Below are positions 44,661 through 55,879 of a stretch of 64,000 nt of DNA, piece after piece. The notes below the pieces were generated by a model. The model had not been told where the DNA came from. It saw only the letters and a list, made by a program, of their open reading frames with translations, and ran no database searches. The DNA is taken from contig OY986436.1 in the NCBI GenBank assembly GCA_963920525.1, forward strand, positions 31,103,574 to 31,167,573, in the 5' to 3' direction. This stretch comes from Dichetophora obliterata. Lineage: Eukaryota > Arthropoda > Insecta > Diptera > Sciomyzidae. The position numbers and the translations under genes were made by a program. Within the stretch, counting starts at the first letter, position 1. The number at the start of each line of letters is the position of its first letter.

Positions 44661-46531
44661 AACTTAGAGTTAAAGTGCTCTGTTGAAAGTCCTTATTTTT
44701 TGAGAATCGGCTCTCATATTCTTGGCATGAAGTCAATCAGTAAGTATATTTATATCTTCTTAGCTAAGTAAATGAAAAGTATTATATATATATATATATA
44801 TAAATAATTCTTGAAAATTTTATTAAAAATTTTTTCTAAGATTTTAAAACCTATGTACTTTTTTAAAAGTTATTGTAACTTTTACATTAATTTTTGTAAA
44901 AAAATATTTAAAAAAACTGAGTAATTGTTTTATTATAATTTCCCCTTTTTACAAAAGCCCTCAGCTGCCTCTACATAAAAATAATTTGAGATCATAAAAA
45001 TATCAATACGATAATCAAAATGCAAGCATTTTTCAAGAAGCTAACATTAAACTCAGTACAGGCTTAAACATTAAAGATAGCTCTAGTGCCGCACACCCTG
45101 TATAAATCAATAACAATTTGCAAATGGTTTTCAATTTCCGGCATTGGTGAATTTTCCCGCTATTGCTCAATTTCGATTTCGATTTCAATTTTATTTGACT
45201 TTTCAAGCATTTTTTTTTTTGTTTTTTGCTTTAGCTGATCTTGTTTTTGTTGTTGTTGTGTTTTATTTTATTTATAATTTTCTCACTTTCATGCAACGCT
45301 GCGCTCATTCAGCTGCTTTGCTTTATTTTTGTTGGCGTTTAACACACAGAAACACACGCACACACAAACAGGCACATTTATACACACAGACACTTACGTA
45401 CTTTCAATGGCATATTCTTATTGCACACAAGTGCTTTTCATGCAGGACATTTCTGCTACGCCAAAACCTTGCCTCTACCACATTTCCAACAAATTTTGTT
45501 TCAATTTTCATTGACAAGCGCAAAAGTAGCGGAATTGCTTTCGACTGCTGCTACTTTTTAAATCTCTGAACCACACCTACAATTCCTCCTCCTACTACTA
45601 CTAGTAGTACTCCACCACGATTATACCACGACTTGGTACGTTTTATCCGAAAGCGCTATAGTTAAACCCTTTAGAAACTTTTATGCACAACCGGAAAGTG
45701 CCGGAAAAAGTATCGAGTTACCATCGCTTTTTATTTATCTTGGTGTGAAGCGCTGGTTAACTTTTAACAAAACTTTTACACTGTGTGACCAAAAACAAAA
45801 CAAAACAAACAAAAAAGCACTCAGTGCAATAATATTCGCAAAAATGGTATGACCATTTCTGTCTGTCTGTCTGTCTGTCTGTTCATGTGCGAGTGTCTGT
45901 TGCTATTGATATTTGTTTATGTGTGTTTGTGTTGAAGCTACTCTTTTGTGCATCCATTCTTTTTTATAGCCTTCCTTTTCAATATAAAATTTGTTTGACA
46001 AAATGTCCCTCGTCCTTTTTCGCTGTTATTTGTTCATTTTTTTCCTGATAATAACTTCTTCACTTAAGGTTCTTTTCTTTTTCGCTTTATTTTTTATTGT
46101 TTTATGGTATATATTTAGTTTTGTTTTTTTTTTTGTGATATCCTTATGATGTGTCCCAAAGGTGTCTTCATTTGTAGTAACAGCTTTTTGGGTGATAAAA
46201 TTGAACATGTGCCACCAATTTTTTCTCCCAATATCCTCTGGACATTATATACAAATCGAAAGAGTTGGCACAAAAAAAAAATAACCTTTATAATAGTAAA
46301 TTTAAGGATTTACAACTTAAAGTCTACTTATAGTCCACTACATCTTGAAGTCAACACCAATATACACTGTAAAAATTAAATCTTTTTATTAGGTGAAAGA
46401 ACTATCTTTAAGTAAACTGCAATAGCATTAAGACAGCTTTCGCTGAAACTACTTTTGCTTTTATTTACTGGTTCAGTTCGCTGAATTTAATTCGCTTTAT
46501 TGAATTTTTAATCAACAATTTAACCTTATAC
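44661..46531. other. No gene recognised; microsatellites
   Basis: Contains a (TA)n run near 44785-44801, CA-rich tracts near 45350-45395 and (CTGT)6 at 45859..45882. The 141-codon frame 45144..45569 is phenylalanine-rich with a CA-repeat-encoded middle and is not convincing as a gene. A TACTACTACTAGTAGTA palindrome lies near 45593. Confidence 0.45.
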
Positions 46532-47348
46532 TTAACCCTCCGTTACTAACGCTATTCGGAGTAACGTCATTACTAACCTGGGTGTAATCCATCCATAAAT
46601 TTTAATTCATGAATTTGTAAAAAAAACGCTTAAATAGTAAAACGGTTCTGCTTTTATTAATTTCGTATATTTTATTATTCTATTAAACATAAAATTAGTC
46701 CAGTTTAATTAATATATTTATTTTAATAAAAATATATCAAAATAACGTTAATTAAAGAACTAAATAAAAAAATTTCATAATGGTTTGAAAAAGTTCACAT
46801 TCCGAGGTCAAATTATTTGCCACGTTCTTCGAAAAGGCTAATTTGAAAAGCTAAAAGATGTTTGCAATGAATTTTTTTTTAAATAATGACCTTTAATTAT
46901 TCGTTATAGTTAAAACAATAGCCTCTCATAGCACAGCAGCGCAAGCATCGTAAATAGGCGGCTAGCACATGGAATAAATGTCGATTATGCAAAACTTAGT
47001 CAAAATAAAACAATAAAAGGAATTCTTAATCAAAGAATTATACAATTTCGCATTTGTTTTGCCAAATCATCAAATGCATTAAAGAATACGCTGAAATCAA
47101 AATTAAATATAACTTTTATGTTTATCTATCTAAAGATCAGTGTGGCCATTTTAGCCTTTTTCAGGCTAGATTTAGCCGGTTTTTTAGCGGTTTAGCCTGT
47201 AAATTTACGATTTAGCTTCATGGATTTTTTTAGCCTTTTTGCCTTTTGAAAATAGCTTTTTTTGTCTTTTTGGCGAAGTGTCAAAAACGTAGTTTTACCC
47301 TGTAGTTCGGTGGACCAACTACTTCGTATGAGAATTCACATACCCTTA

Positions 47349-47572
47349 GGTCCAATTTTTCAGTGCGAGCTTAAACTTTAGTCAAATTAAACTGAGGTAA
47401 GCTCACCAAAATTGGACGTTTAACCTCGGTTTAACTAGATATTTTAGCATTCGTTGAAGTTAAATTGACTTAAATGATCATATAATGTGTTCCTTTTTTG
47501 CCTCTGTGTAACCTCAGATTTAATCTCAGTGTAATTTGACTAGAGTTTAAGCTCGTACGGAAAAATTGGCCC
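47349..47572. mobile_element. 224-bp hairpin MITE, second family member
   Basis: Nearly full-length palindrome. It starts GGTCCAATTTTTCAGTGCG and ends in the inverted GGAAAAATTGGCCC, flanked by TTA/TAA. It shares the arm sequences GAGCTTAAAC, AGTCAAATTAAACTG and ATGATCAT with the copy at 11882..12117. Confidence 0.85.
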
Positions 47573-47742
47573 TAAGTGGTAGGGCCTAGTATTTTGTACG
47601 TCCTTTTAACACATCGATGTCATTGCCAGGGGGAAACGGACCCAACGTCCATTATCATGGGCTTTACAATTCTTCTATCCCATTCGACCATACCAGTAAA
47701 TGGCATGTCTAAAGGGATATGCTGCCATCAGCCAAACTACAG
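47573..47742 (+). repeat. Dispersed ~180-bp repeat, copy B
   Basis: Counterpart of 41811..41995, beginning directly at the end of the hairpin MITE. Landmarks are TTGTACGTCCTTTTAACACA, TCGATGTCATTG, ATGGGCTTTACAATTCTTCT and GGGATATGCTGCCATCAG. Confidence 0.75.
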
Positions 47743-47744
47743 GG

Positions 47745-47893
47745 TACTTATAAAAAAAATTCTGTCGTCGTATTTTACTACGCAATTAATTTCCGATATT
47801 GAAAATAGCCTTTACAGCATAATAATAGACAAGTCTACTGACATTTCTGTAAAAATCGATACGATAGCCGACAGTATATATCAAATTTTTTGA
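47745..47893 (+). pseudogene. hAT transposase scrap
   Basis: In this frame a ~50-codon piece reads ISDIENSLYSIIIDKSTDIS before a stop. The pattern L-ISD-xx-YSLIIDESTDIS is typical of the DUF4371/hAT catalytic start, with the aspartate conserved. Downstream (to ~48030) weak traces of the following helices are visible with stops. The remainder of the transposase is gone. Confidence 0.6.
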
Positions 47894-48084
47894 AATTGGT
47901 AGAATTAGAAGATTCTACATTGCAGTAGAATTTAAGCATTGTAAATATCATTTTAAAAACACTTCGTGAATTAAAGTTAAGTAAAGCTAATTTTAAAGGG
48001 CTAGTGACAGCAGGACCTTCAAATTGATGGGCAACGGTTTCAAAACTTTTTATTTGATTTACATTTTTTTAAAAATCATGTTTT

Positions 48085-48540
48085 AGAAGTTTAGAGTACT
48101 AAAACGGAGTACTTGCTTGATATCACTGACCTTTGGAGCAAAAAAATTGGTGTTCTTAAAACACAAACATCGATACATGCATCATGCTTTAAGATCAAAC
48201 TCTAAATGCAGAAGCTATGACGAAAAATTTGAAACGGTTCCTACGTTCGGCAAAATAAATTAAAATTTTTTTTAAATAGACCTACTAGAACAATTGAAAT
48301 ACAATAGTTACATAAGAAAAGGTTAATTATTTTATGCGAGCTTAAATTTTCTGACATTGGTGGTACATAAGGATGGTAAGAACTGAGATTTGGTTGATAA
48401 GTACTTAAAAGGGGTACTTGAGTTTAATGACCTTTGGAGCAAAACAAAAATTCTCTTCTCAAGATAAAAATATCGATATACCACATATTAAGATCGGACT
48501 GTTAATTTCGAAGATATGACGAAACGTTTGATAAACAAAA
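48085..48540. repeat. Two ~310-bp-spaced direct repeats inside the hAT
   Basis: About 48085..48235 and 48395..48530 share AAAACGGAGTACTTG / AAAAGGGGTACTTGA, TGACCTTTGGAGCAAAA, TATCGATA(C/T)A, AAGATC(A/G)(A/G)ACT and ATGACGAAA(A/C)-TTTGA at about 70%. Non-coding. Confidence 0.6.
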
Positions 48541-49565
48541 ATTTTCGGAATTACCTTCCAAAAATGCTTCGAATTAGATGGTGTGCGGCGAATTTTTTTT
48601 TTGATACGGTCTAGTACCTATATTATAAATAAATTTATGTTAAAAATATAATAAAAACCTTAAAATTGTATGAAAAATATCTGGTTGTTTTTTAGCTTGT
48701 TTTTTCAAGTCATTTAGCTTGTTTTGACTTTTTTTTTTGGCAGTTTTAGCTTTCTTTTTTCTTAAGCTCGTGGCCACACTGCTAAAGATGCATTTCTGTT
48801 TTTATTTGAGCATTGCCATGCATTGCCATGTTGCGCATAATTAGATACACGGAAATCCCTCTAAACAGATTTCTATGTTACACTTGTTGAGCCATGTCTA
48901 ATTGGACCATTACTAAAGTAATTGAGTGATGCAATAATCAAAAAACAAAAACCCTGTTCAAATTTTTTGTCAAATGGCTAGTCAAATACAATAAAACAAT
49001 ATTGAATGTTCCGTTAAAATTACAACGAGAAATTCGACCATTTCCACTGGGCGAATCCTAAATTCACAGTGTTGAGAAAGATGAAATGAGATCTTGCAAG
49101 CACAAACGCGTCCGCACTCTTAAAATTTTTTTCTATTGATTTACATAACGTGATGAAATCGTCGAAGCTGTTTAAGTCGAGCAAAGGTTTAAATCTTTAA
49201 TTTGAATTTTCTGTATTACTCAGGAGAGGTTTTTTATTTAAAACCTTTTTTATTTTACTTGAGAAAAAAATCACTTGTTTATAGTAAAATAATATAACAT
49301 GATTACTAATGTAGGTGTAAACTACCCAAAATTCTTGTTCCGCCATTACTAACGTGGGTGTAAAACACCCTGACACTTTTTGAAATGAGTAATTTTTATA
49401 ATTTAGTTTAAAAAACAGTACTAAATTTTGTTTTAAAATATAGAAAAATATACAAAAAGAGATTACATTTGATAAAGTGTTGGCACCATTAAACTATCAA
49501 TAAATTTTTTCCATAGTTCATAACTTATGGGTGTAATCCACCCTGGGTTTATAACAAAGGGTTAA

Positions 49566-50590
49566 AGTTGATGTGCGCCTTGCTGAAAATAGAGCAAGAG
49601 TACATGATTTTCGGAAAGCACAAGTTAAAATTTTGAATTTAAATATCCTACTGCCTAAAATTAAGACTGCAAAACTTAATAGAAAGATTACAATTAAATT
49701 AAGGCTATTCATGATTTACACTTTTGACAGTGCAGTAAGTCTAAGAGAATACATTTTGCGTATCGAAAATATTAATATTAAATTTTATAAAAATTGTTTT
49801 AACAAAGCATAGTTGTTTACTATAAAAACTCTCAAAAGACAAGAGAGATTTATCTTCTTTTATTTTATACCCGATAAACATACAGTACAGAAAAAACGAC
49901 AATATTTTTTAATAGTTCAAAACAAGTTCTTAACAGAACCAGTAATAAATAGTCTTTTTACGGACAAGTACTGGCTTTTAAGTAAACACCGTCTTTTCCC
50001 TTTATGTGATATAATTCCTTTATGATATGTTCAGAATTTCTACTTTTTGTAAAGATAAATATTTTTTGATGCTGAGGTAGTCGCGCAATTAGTTTCTATA
50101 AGTATGTACCAATTTGAACTAAGTATGTATTAATTCAAAAATACATCCTGACTTAATTTCAATATATACTCACTTGGGATGTGCAATAGAAAAAAGCCAT
50201 TATCAATAGCACAACAAGCTTAGACCAAAGGCAAATTCGTGGAAATAGCTCTCCACTTCATAGTTTGCATCGCTGAAAAATCTCTTCATCACACAATGGG
50301 CTTGCGGACCACTTTTGGCGGCCAAAATTCTGAAAAGGTCTATAAGGGGGTTTTCGGAGTCGCTGATTTTGAATTTGATGTCAGAAATAAAAAATTCAAA
50401 ATGGCGGATCAAATACGGTGGCCGAAATTTCAAAATTTCATTATATCCGTATGAATCGTTGTGCAAAGGGGTTTTGCGGTCGCTGAATTGGGGTTGCTTT
50501 CCAATGAGACTTTATTTTCTGAAATTAAGATCGAAACCTTAACCCATTCAATCCTTTTATCAAATAAATAAATTGTATAAAATAAGTTTT
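49566..50590. other. No gene recognised
   Basis: AT-rich. The segment 50310..50480 repeats the theme of CGGCCAAAAT / GGCCGAAATTTCAAAATTTC with an internal inverted AAATTCAAAATGGCGGATCAA, reminiscent of dispersed non-coding insect repeats. I cannot assign it. Confidence 0.4.
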
Positions 50591-50594
50591 TTAA

Positions 50595-52440
50595 CCCTCA
50601 TAAATCTCTCGAGAAATACATCTAATCGGTCCCATTGTATGCGCGCGCATACACATATATTTTTAATTGTAAAAAAGCTAAAAAATATTAAAAACCATTT
50701 ATCTTTTGTGATTTTTTTATGTTTATTACATTGTTTACTATCATATTAATACATTTGAACTTTACAAAGGTAGATTTAGAATGAAATTAATTAGAATATT
50801 ACATATATTAGAAAAAAATATTGAAATTATATTCAGCACAAATTAAATTCCTACACTTTTTCACAGCGTGTAGCAAAAATATTTTTGTCATTCCTATATG
50901 TGCAGATGTAGCATCGGCCTCGTTTTGATGTACTTGGTAAATGGCGAATCTCCCGAATTCTTCGAATGACACTGGAAGCATCATTACTTTGAGGTTTTTT
51001 TTTTAAGTTTAGTGATCTGTTTTTCGACGAGATTCAATCCAAGCTCCTCGATAAAAAGGCGACGACGAATATTATGGTTCGTTTTAGAATTTTTCCAATT
51101 CGGGAACAATGCAATGAACGTCACGAATGCATTCAACGCACTAACATCAAGCATGTTATAAAATACTGCCATTGGCCACCGATTGACTTTTTGTTTGCAT
51201 GTGTACGTAGCCACCATTTGATCCATAGTATCAACTCCACTCTTGGTTTTGTTGTAGTCTTAAATGATGTTAGGTTTCTTCTTTTCACTATTCTCATTTA
51301 TGCTGACATTATTGTGATATGTACTGAGCAATGTCACAAATCGGTACCGGCGAGGAACATATGACAACATAACTGCTTGCAATTTATGTTCATATACAAC
51401 TTTTGTATGATAAATTGGCTTTTGACGCATGTCGAGTAGAACTGACGGAATTTCAGTCCTATTTTGCCTTATTGTTCCCAAAATAGATATGCGATTCTTA
51501 TGTAAATCTTCTGCCAATTCATACGAAGTAAAAAAGTTGTCACACGTTACATTTCTTTCAGAAAGTCCTTCCAAAACAACACGCCGTCCGAGATTGCGTT
51601 CAGGAGTGGCATTACGATTCCGACCAACATAAATTTGTGTGTTGTATGCATACCAGCTTTTTGAGTCGCATAGCACCCAAATTTTGATGCCATATTTCGC
51701 CGGCTTGGATGGAATATACTGACGAAACGGACATCGCCCACGATACGGAACTAACTGTTCATCTACGGTAATGTTTTTTCCTGGTGTGTAAACAACTTTC
51801 AAATTATGATTCCATTTATCGTATACATTTCTAATCGGTGCCAATTTGTCACGTACAGAAGTACTTGTAGTGTTGGCCATACGTTGTTCGCGGTCATCAA
51901 ATCGAATGCAACCATAGGTACGCTTGAACATTCAAAGACATTGTTGCTCTAAATATTGGCCGACCAGTTTAGTCATTCTACAGTTTAGTGACACATTCAC
52001 CGTATGACCGATACACCACAGAAAGCAGCAACAATCCAAAGTATGCGTGCAGAGTGTCCAAATCAATGTTTTCCCAATCGTCTTTGTACTTTCGCACACC
52101 ATATAAATTCGTTATGTTCAAAATAATATTCTCAACTGGTTCAAGGAACATGTGAAATTTACCTGAAGTGAAATTTTCTGCACGTAACAAGAACAATATT
52201 TTAAAAACCTAAAAAAAACGCGCACGTAATTGCTTTCACAATTTTACTCAAAAAGCTCACTTTGATGGTTTGCGGTTAAACGGTAAACTAGTATTTACAA
52301 AAACAAAGTGCATTTTTGTTTGTTTTGAAGTATTTACAAATAGATTACAATAACAATAAAACAATTACAGAGTGTGAAAAAAGTAGGTTTTGGCCAGCAA
52401 TAGTGGTCATTGGGACCATTGTGCATTAGAAGGAATATAC
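50595..52440 (-). mobile_element. piggyBac element relic, one end visible
   Basis: TTAA at 50591..50594 followed by CCCTCATAAATC is a plausible 3' end, about 256 bases after the transposase stop. A subterminal GGTCCCATTG (~50629) is echoed in inverted form as CATTGGGACCATTG at ~52414, which would place the other end near 52440. No second TTAA/CCC end was found. A perfect 16-bp palindrome GTATGCGCGCGCATAC lies at 50637..50652. Confidence 0.55.
50851..52196 (-). pseudogene. piggyBac transposase (DDE_Tnp_1_7), frameshifted
   Basis: Minus strand, in order. ENFTSGKFHMFLEPVENII and WENIDLDTLHAYFGLLLLS (52196..51978) are the N-terminal side of the catalytic domain. Then, after a small deletion, come FKRTYGCIRFDDREQRM, ITVDEQLVPYRGRCPFRQYI with the first catalytic aspartate, and VTCDNFFTSYELAEDL with the second (51931..51260). 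One TAA precedes GVDTMDQMVATY and NRWPMAVFYNMLD with the third (to 50984). After slippage at an A-run, the C-terminal cysteine-rich tail RGRCYICTYRNDKNIFATRC ends at the stop 50853..50851. All three catalytic aspartates and the zinc-finger tail survive. The ~100-150 residue N-terminal region usual for the family is absent, and there are at least two frameshifts and one stop. Confidence 0.9.
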
Positions 52441-52441
52441 A

Positions 52442-53091
52442 ATGACAGTTTTTATTGATATAGAAGGAGAACTAATAACTTCGAAGCAAGAGCTATCACA
52501 AATGCGCTGACGGAGCTTGGGGTGGATGTCGCGCTGATAGCACTGATAAGTCAAATGCTGGTAGACAGAATTATTAGTGCATATTTTGGTGAGACATTCA
52601 CGCTAAGATCTGTACCAAGGGGAATCCCGCAGGGAGATGTTCTCTCGCCATTTCTCTGGAATCTAGCAGTAAATGAACTCCTAGTCAAACTAGAACTAGG
52701 AGGATACAGGGTGATAGCTTATGCCGGTGACGTTGCGATTGTTACCTCTGGAAAATACATGTCTACCCTTCGAGACATTGTACAGAACTAAATACTCTTA
52801 TAAACTGGGCTACCAGCTGTGGACTCAGGGTAAACCCAAATACAACTGAGTTAGTGATTATTACCAAAAAACACAATTTACATCTAATTAGTCCTCTTAA
52901 ACTGAGAAACACAAGACTTAGTTTCTCAGATCAAGTAAAATACCTGGGCCTAATACTGGATAGCAAACTAAACTGGAAGCCCAATCTGCTCGAAATTGCC
53001 AAAAAAGCGAATATTGCCTTGTACTCATGCAAAAAGGCGGTGGGTAGCAAATGAGGCTTACAACTAAGTGTTACTCACTTGGTATGGATAG
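52442..53091 (+). pseudogene. Non-LTR reverse transcriptase relic, part 1
   Basis: From ~52470 the frame reads AITNALTELGVDVALIAL, then RGIPQGDVLSPFLWNLAVNE (RT motif B region) and the catalytic loop YAGDVAIVTSG, where the usual YADD has become YAGD, so the first-position pair is destroyed. After a stop near 52791 a second frame continues with INWATSCGLRVNPNTTELV, SDQVKYLGLILDSKLNWKP and ALYSCKKAVGSK (thumb-side region). This belongs to the LOA/R1/I-like part of the insect non-LTR elements. It is interrupted at 53092 by a hairpin insertion and resumes at 54611. Confidence 0.85.
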
Positions 53092-54610
53092 TAGGGCGTA
53101 TCGAATTACAATTTTTTTCGAATTTCACATATTCACATATTCACATTCTAAGAGGTCTCAAAAAATGCATTGGGTGGTCAGGATCTCCCAAAAAAATTTT
53201 AGAAAATAATAAGGATCTCTTCCTCTACCGCAAGGACAAAGTAGTTTTTTGAGAAAAACAGTAAGAAATCACGATCTCAAAATGCTTTCATTTTTGCAAG
53301 AAAAACTACATATGTGCTAAAACAAAAGTAAATATAAGCTTTAACTAACAATATTTCGGCAAAAACGATGCCACTCTTGGTTTTTACCCACAGTGACCTG
53401 AGTGAAGGATATTCGAATCTAAAGATACACTCGAGATAGCACAGAACTTTTAATTGTTATCTGATTGTCTAAATTTTAGTGATATTGATTAGAGTGGTGA
53501 CGGTTATTTGTACGGTTTTTGCATATGCATTTTCCTGGTTTGGAGAAATGTATACTTGAATGCAATTTTTTAACTTTTTCAAAAAAAGGAACATAAGGTT
53601 TTATATCTCGGGCACCAGAAGGGTACCGAAGATATTTTTCTCAATTCAGATTCTGCAAATAGTTTTGAATAAAACCCTGTCTAAAAATACCCTTCAAAAC
53701 AGCAGGAAAATGCCACGATTTTTTTACCTATTTTGATATTTAAAAAAGTTCCTTCAAGCATGAAAAGTAACAATTTTGTTCATATCTCCTTTATGTTTAC
53801 TATTTCATTAAAACACTTCTTAACAACAATTGTTAAGTCAATTGAGACCCATCGAATGGCAAACTCAGAAACTCAAAATTTTAGTATAAAATTTTTGTGA
53901 ATGCTGAGTTGTGGTGTTTTAACGAAATAATAAAATTTATAAGGAAGGAAAATTTTTTTAAAAAGTCGAAATAGGAAAAAAAATCGTGTTCTTAACATGG
54001 TGGTTTAAATTGATACTTTTGGGCAGGGTGTTGTTCAGAAATATTTGAAGAATCTAAATTAAAGAAATTATCTTCAGTACCACTTCTGGTGCCCGAGATT
54101 TGAAACCTTATATTAATTTTTTTGAAAAAGATAAAAAATTGGTTTCAAGTATACATATCTCAATAAAAAGAAAATGCACGTGCAAAAAATATGCAATTTG
54201 TTAATTTTCCAATTTTAAGGAAAACGTCAACACAATAATGCAAATCGCTAAATATTAGACAATCAGATAGCAATCAAAAGTTCTGTGCTACCTCGAATGT
54301 ACCTTTAGATTCGAATATCCTTCACACAGGACCATTTGGGTAAAAATTGAGTCTGACATCGTGTTTGGTAGGATATTGTTAGTTAAAGTGTTTATTTACT
54401 TTTACTTTAAGACATACGTAGTTTTTCTTAAAAAAATCAAAGCATTTTGAGATCGTGATTTTTTACTGTATATCTTAAAAAACAACTTTGTCGTTGCGGG
54501 AGAGGAAGACATCCTTATTTTTTCTTAAAATTTTTGTTGGTAGATCTTGACCATCCTATGCAAAATTTGAGACCTCTTAGAATACGATCTAAATTTTTCG
54601 ATACGCCCTA
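53092..54610. mobile_element. 1.52-kb almost fully palindromic element
   Basis: 53092 onward (TAGGGCGTATCGAA) and the segment ending at 54610 (TTCGATACGCCCTA) are inverted repeats. The match continues inward through nearly the entire element: AGGATATTCGAATCTAAAG at ~53407 with its complement at ~54312, TCTCGGGCACCAGAAG at ~53607 with its complement at ~54087, and CATTAAAACAC at ~53808 with its complement at ~53920. Arms are ~700-730 bases and the loop about 100. Arm similarity is roughly 75-85% by eye. No ORF of note. It sits inside the RT relic and is flanked by TA on each side. Confidence 0.88.
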
Positions 54611-54960
54611 TTACTCATTGGCTATATACAGCAGTTATAGGGCCAATCTTGCTATTGTGTGCTGGCATTGTCTGGTGGCATGCACTCGAAAAACTGACTC
54701 ACTTTAACCTTCTCCGTAATGTTCCATGTAGCAAAACTGTACATCAGTAGAGCACTAACAACCACTCCAACAGACGCATTGGACATAATGCTCCACCTTA
54801 CAACATTTGATATCTTAGCTTAACAGAAGCATTAAATATTAATACAGCCATCAGGCTCCCTGATCATTGCAGTGTATTCCAAGCTGAAATCGCTGCTATA
54901 CATGAAGTGTTAGCTTGGCTCCAGGTAAATGAGATATCTTTCATGGATATTTGCAACAAC
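54611..54960 (+). pseudogene. Non-LTR RT C-terminus and RNase H start, part 2
   Basis: Directly after the hairpin the retroelement resumes in several frames: HWLYTAVIGPILLLCAGIVW, HALEKLTHFNLLR, then after frame changes a TEALNINTAIRLP stretch and VFQAEIAAIHEVLAWLQ, the start of an RNase H domain with its characteristic AEI-A. Recovery of the expected next segment on the far side proves that the hairpin is an insertion. The element is truncated soon after. Confidence 0.8.
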
Positions 54961-55009
54961 ACGCTTCAGCCACGACGCTGACTGCGCAGTCGGGCACAAT
55001 TTTGTGAAT

Positions 55010-55775
55010 TTATAACTATGAAATTGTTATAAATTATGTTGATCTTATATGATTTAAATACAAATTCTAAATGTTTGATAGTTTAAATCATCTTGATTTT
55101 AAATAAAAATTCGAGTTGTTTGACAGTTTAAAATCATTTATTGAGCCTTAGGTCAGAGACAGAACAATTAATTCTTCTAACAAATTTTCCAAATTTGTAT
55201 TTACATTTAAAATCACATAAAATCAACATAATATATAACAAGGTCATTTAGAAAAAACTTTAATCAAATGGTAGAGCACGACCAAACAGAAACAAACTGA
55301 AAATATATCAGTAAAAATCTAAAAACAACTTCAGTAACCATGCTTTGTTAGTGGAAGACTTTCAGCAGACTGTTGGACTCCATAATAATAACATAAGCAT
55401 AAAGACTAAAGTAAAGCAAAAATACAACAACAAATCTGAGAATGCAAAATGGGAGAAAAACTGAGAAATTGACACTTAAAATCTTATCGCCTCTGTGGTG
55501 TAGTGCGCTAGTGCCCGCTTGCACGGGTATCACAAAGATTTCTGATGAAGCCTTCAGCAGGGCCGAAATTGCAATAAAATCAGCTAGTGATTTTTTCCTT
55601 TTCATATTGAAAAAAAGTTGTTGTTGGTTTCTTTGGAAAGATTCGTCAGAACAATTAATTGTTCTAACTTTGACCTAAAGCTCAATAAACGATTTTAAAC
55701 TATCAAACAACTAGAATTTGTATTTAAAATCAAGTATGAATTAAACTATCAAACATTTAGAGTTAATTAAAATAT
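55010..55775. mobile_element. Fold-back element with ~130-bp inverted arms
   Basis: About 55040..55180 and 55620..55770 are inverted complements: TCTAAATGTTTGATAGTTTAAATCAT, CTTGATTTTAAATA, GTTTGA(C/T)AGTTTAAAATC, TTATTGAGC-TTAGGTCA and GAACAATTAATT. An additional inverted piece lies at ~55195..55255. Related DNA is at 44487..44660. The interior (55256..55620) has no convincing ORF. Confidence 0.7.
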
Positions 55776-55879
55776 TTTTTCTAAAATGCTAGCAAGATTG
55801 CTACAGATTGTACATTGAATAGTATAAATAATTGAGAAAATAATTTTTGATGCTATTTTCTTTAAATTTGTTTCTTCGC

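Larger units (their letters stand above)
47138..48781 (+). mobile_element. 1.64-kb hAT element with perfect 8-bp target duplication
   Basis: CTAAAGAT lies at 47130..47137 and again at 48782..48789. The termini are CAGTGTGGCCA and its exact complement. This TIR and 8-base duplication are diagnostic of hAT. Subterminal regions are rich in TTTAGCC / AGCTTG-type repeats. It contains a transposase scrap (47745..47893), a hairpin MITE (47349..47572) and a copy of the dispersed repeat (47573..47742). Confidence 0.88.
46536..49561. mobile_element. 3.0-kb TTAA-flanked (piggyBac-like) element, no transposase
   Basis: TTAA lies at 46532..46535 and 49562..49565. The termini CCCTCCGTTACTAACG and the complement of CCCTTTGTTATAAACC share CCCT--GTTA--AAC. 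A further motif TGGGTGTAA(T)CCA is present inside both ends (~46592; ~49348 and ~49529), so the subterminal regions also match in part. No piggyBac coding sequence is inside; instead the interior is occupied by a hAT element and others. The total assignment is moderate because the terminal match is short. Confidence 0.6.

Noticed and set aside
45144..45569. 141-codon plus-strand frame
   Set aside because: F/L-rich start and a threonine/histidine run encoded by CA-repeats; no motif, no splice context.
55490..55560. tRNA-like TGTGGTGTAGTG stretch
   Set aside because: Only an A-box-like segment is present; there is no B-box at the right spacing and no cloverleaf pairing.
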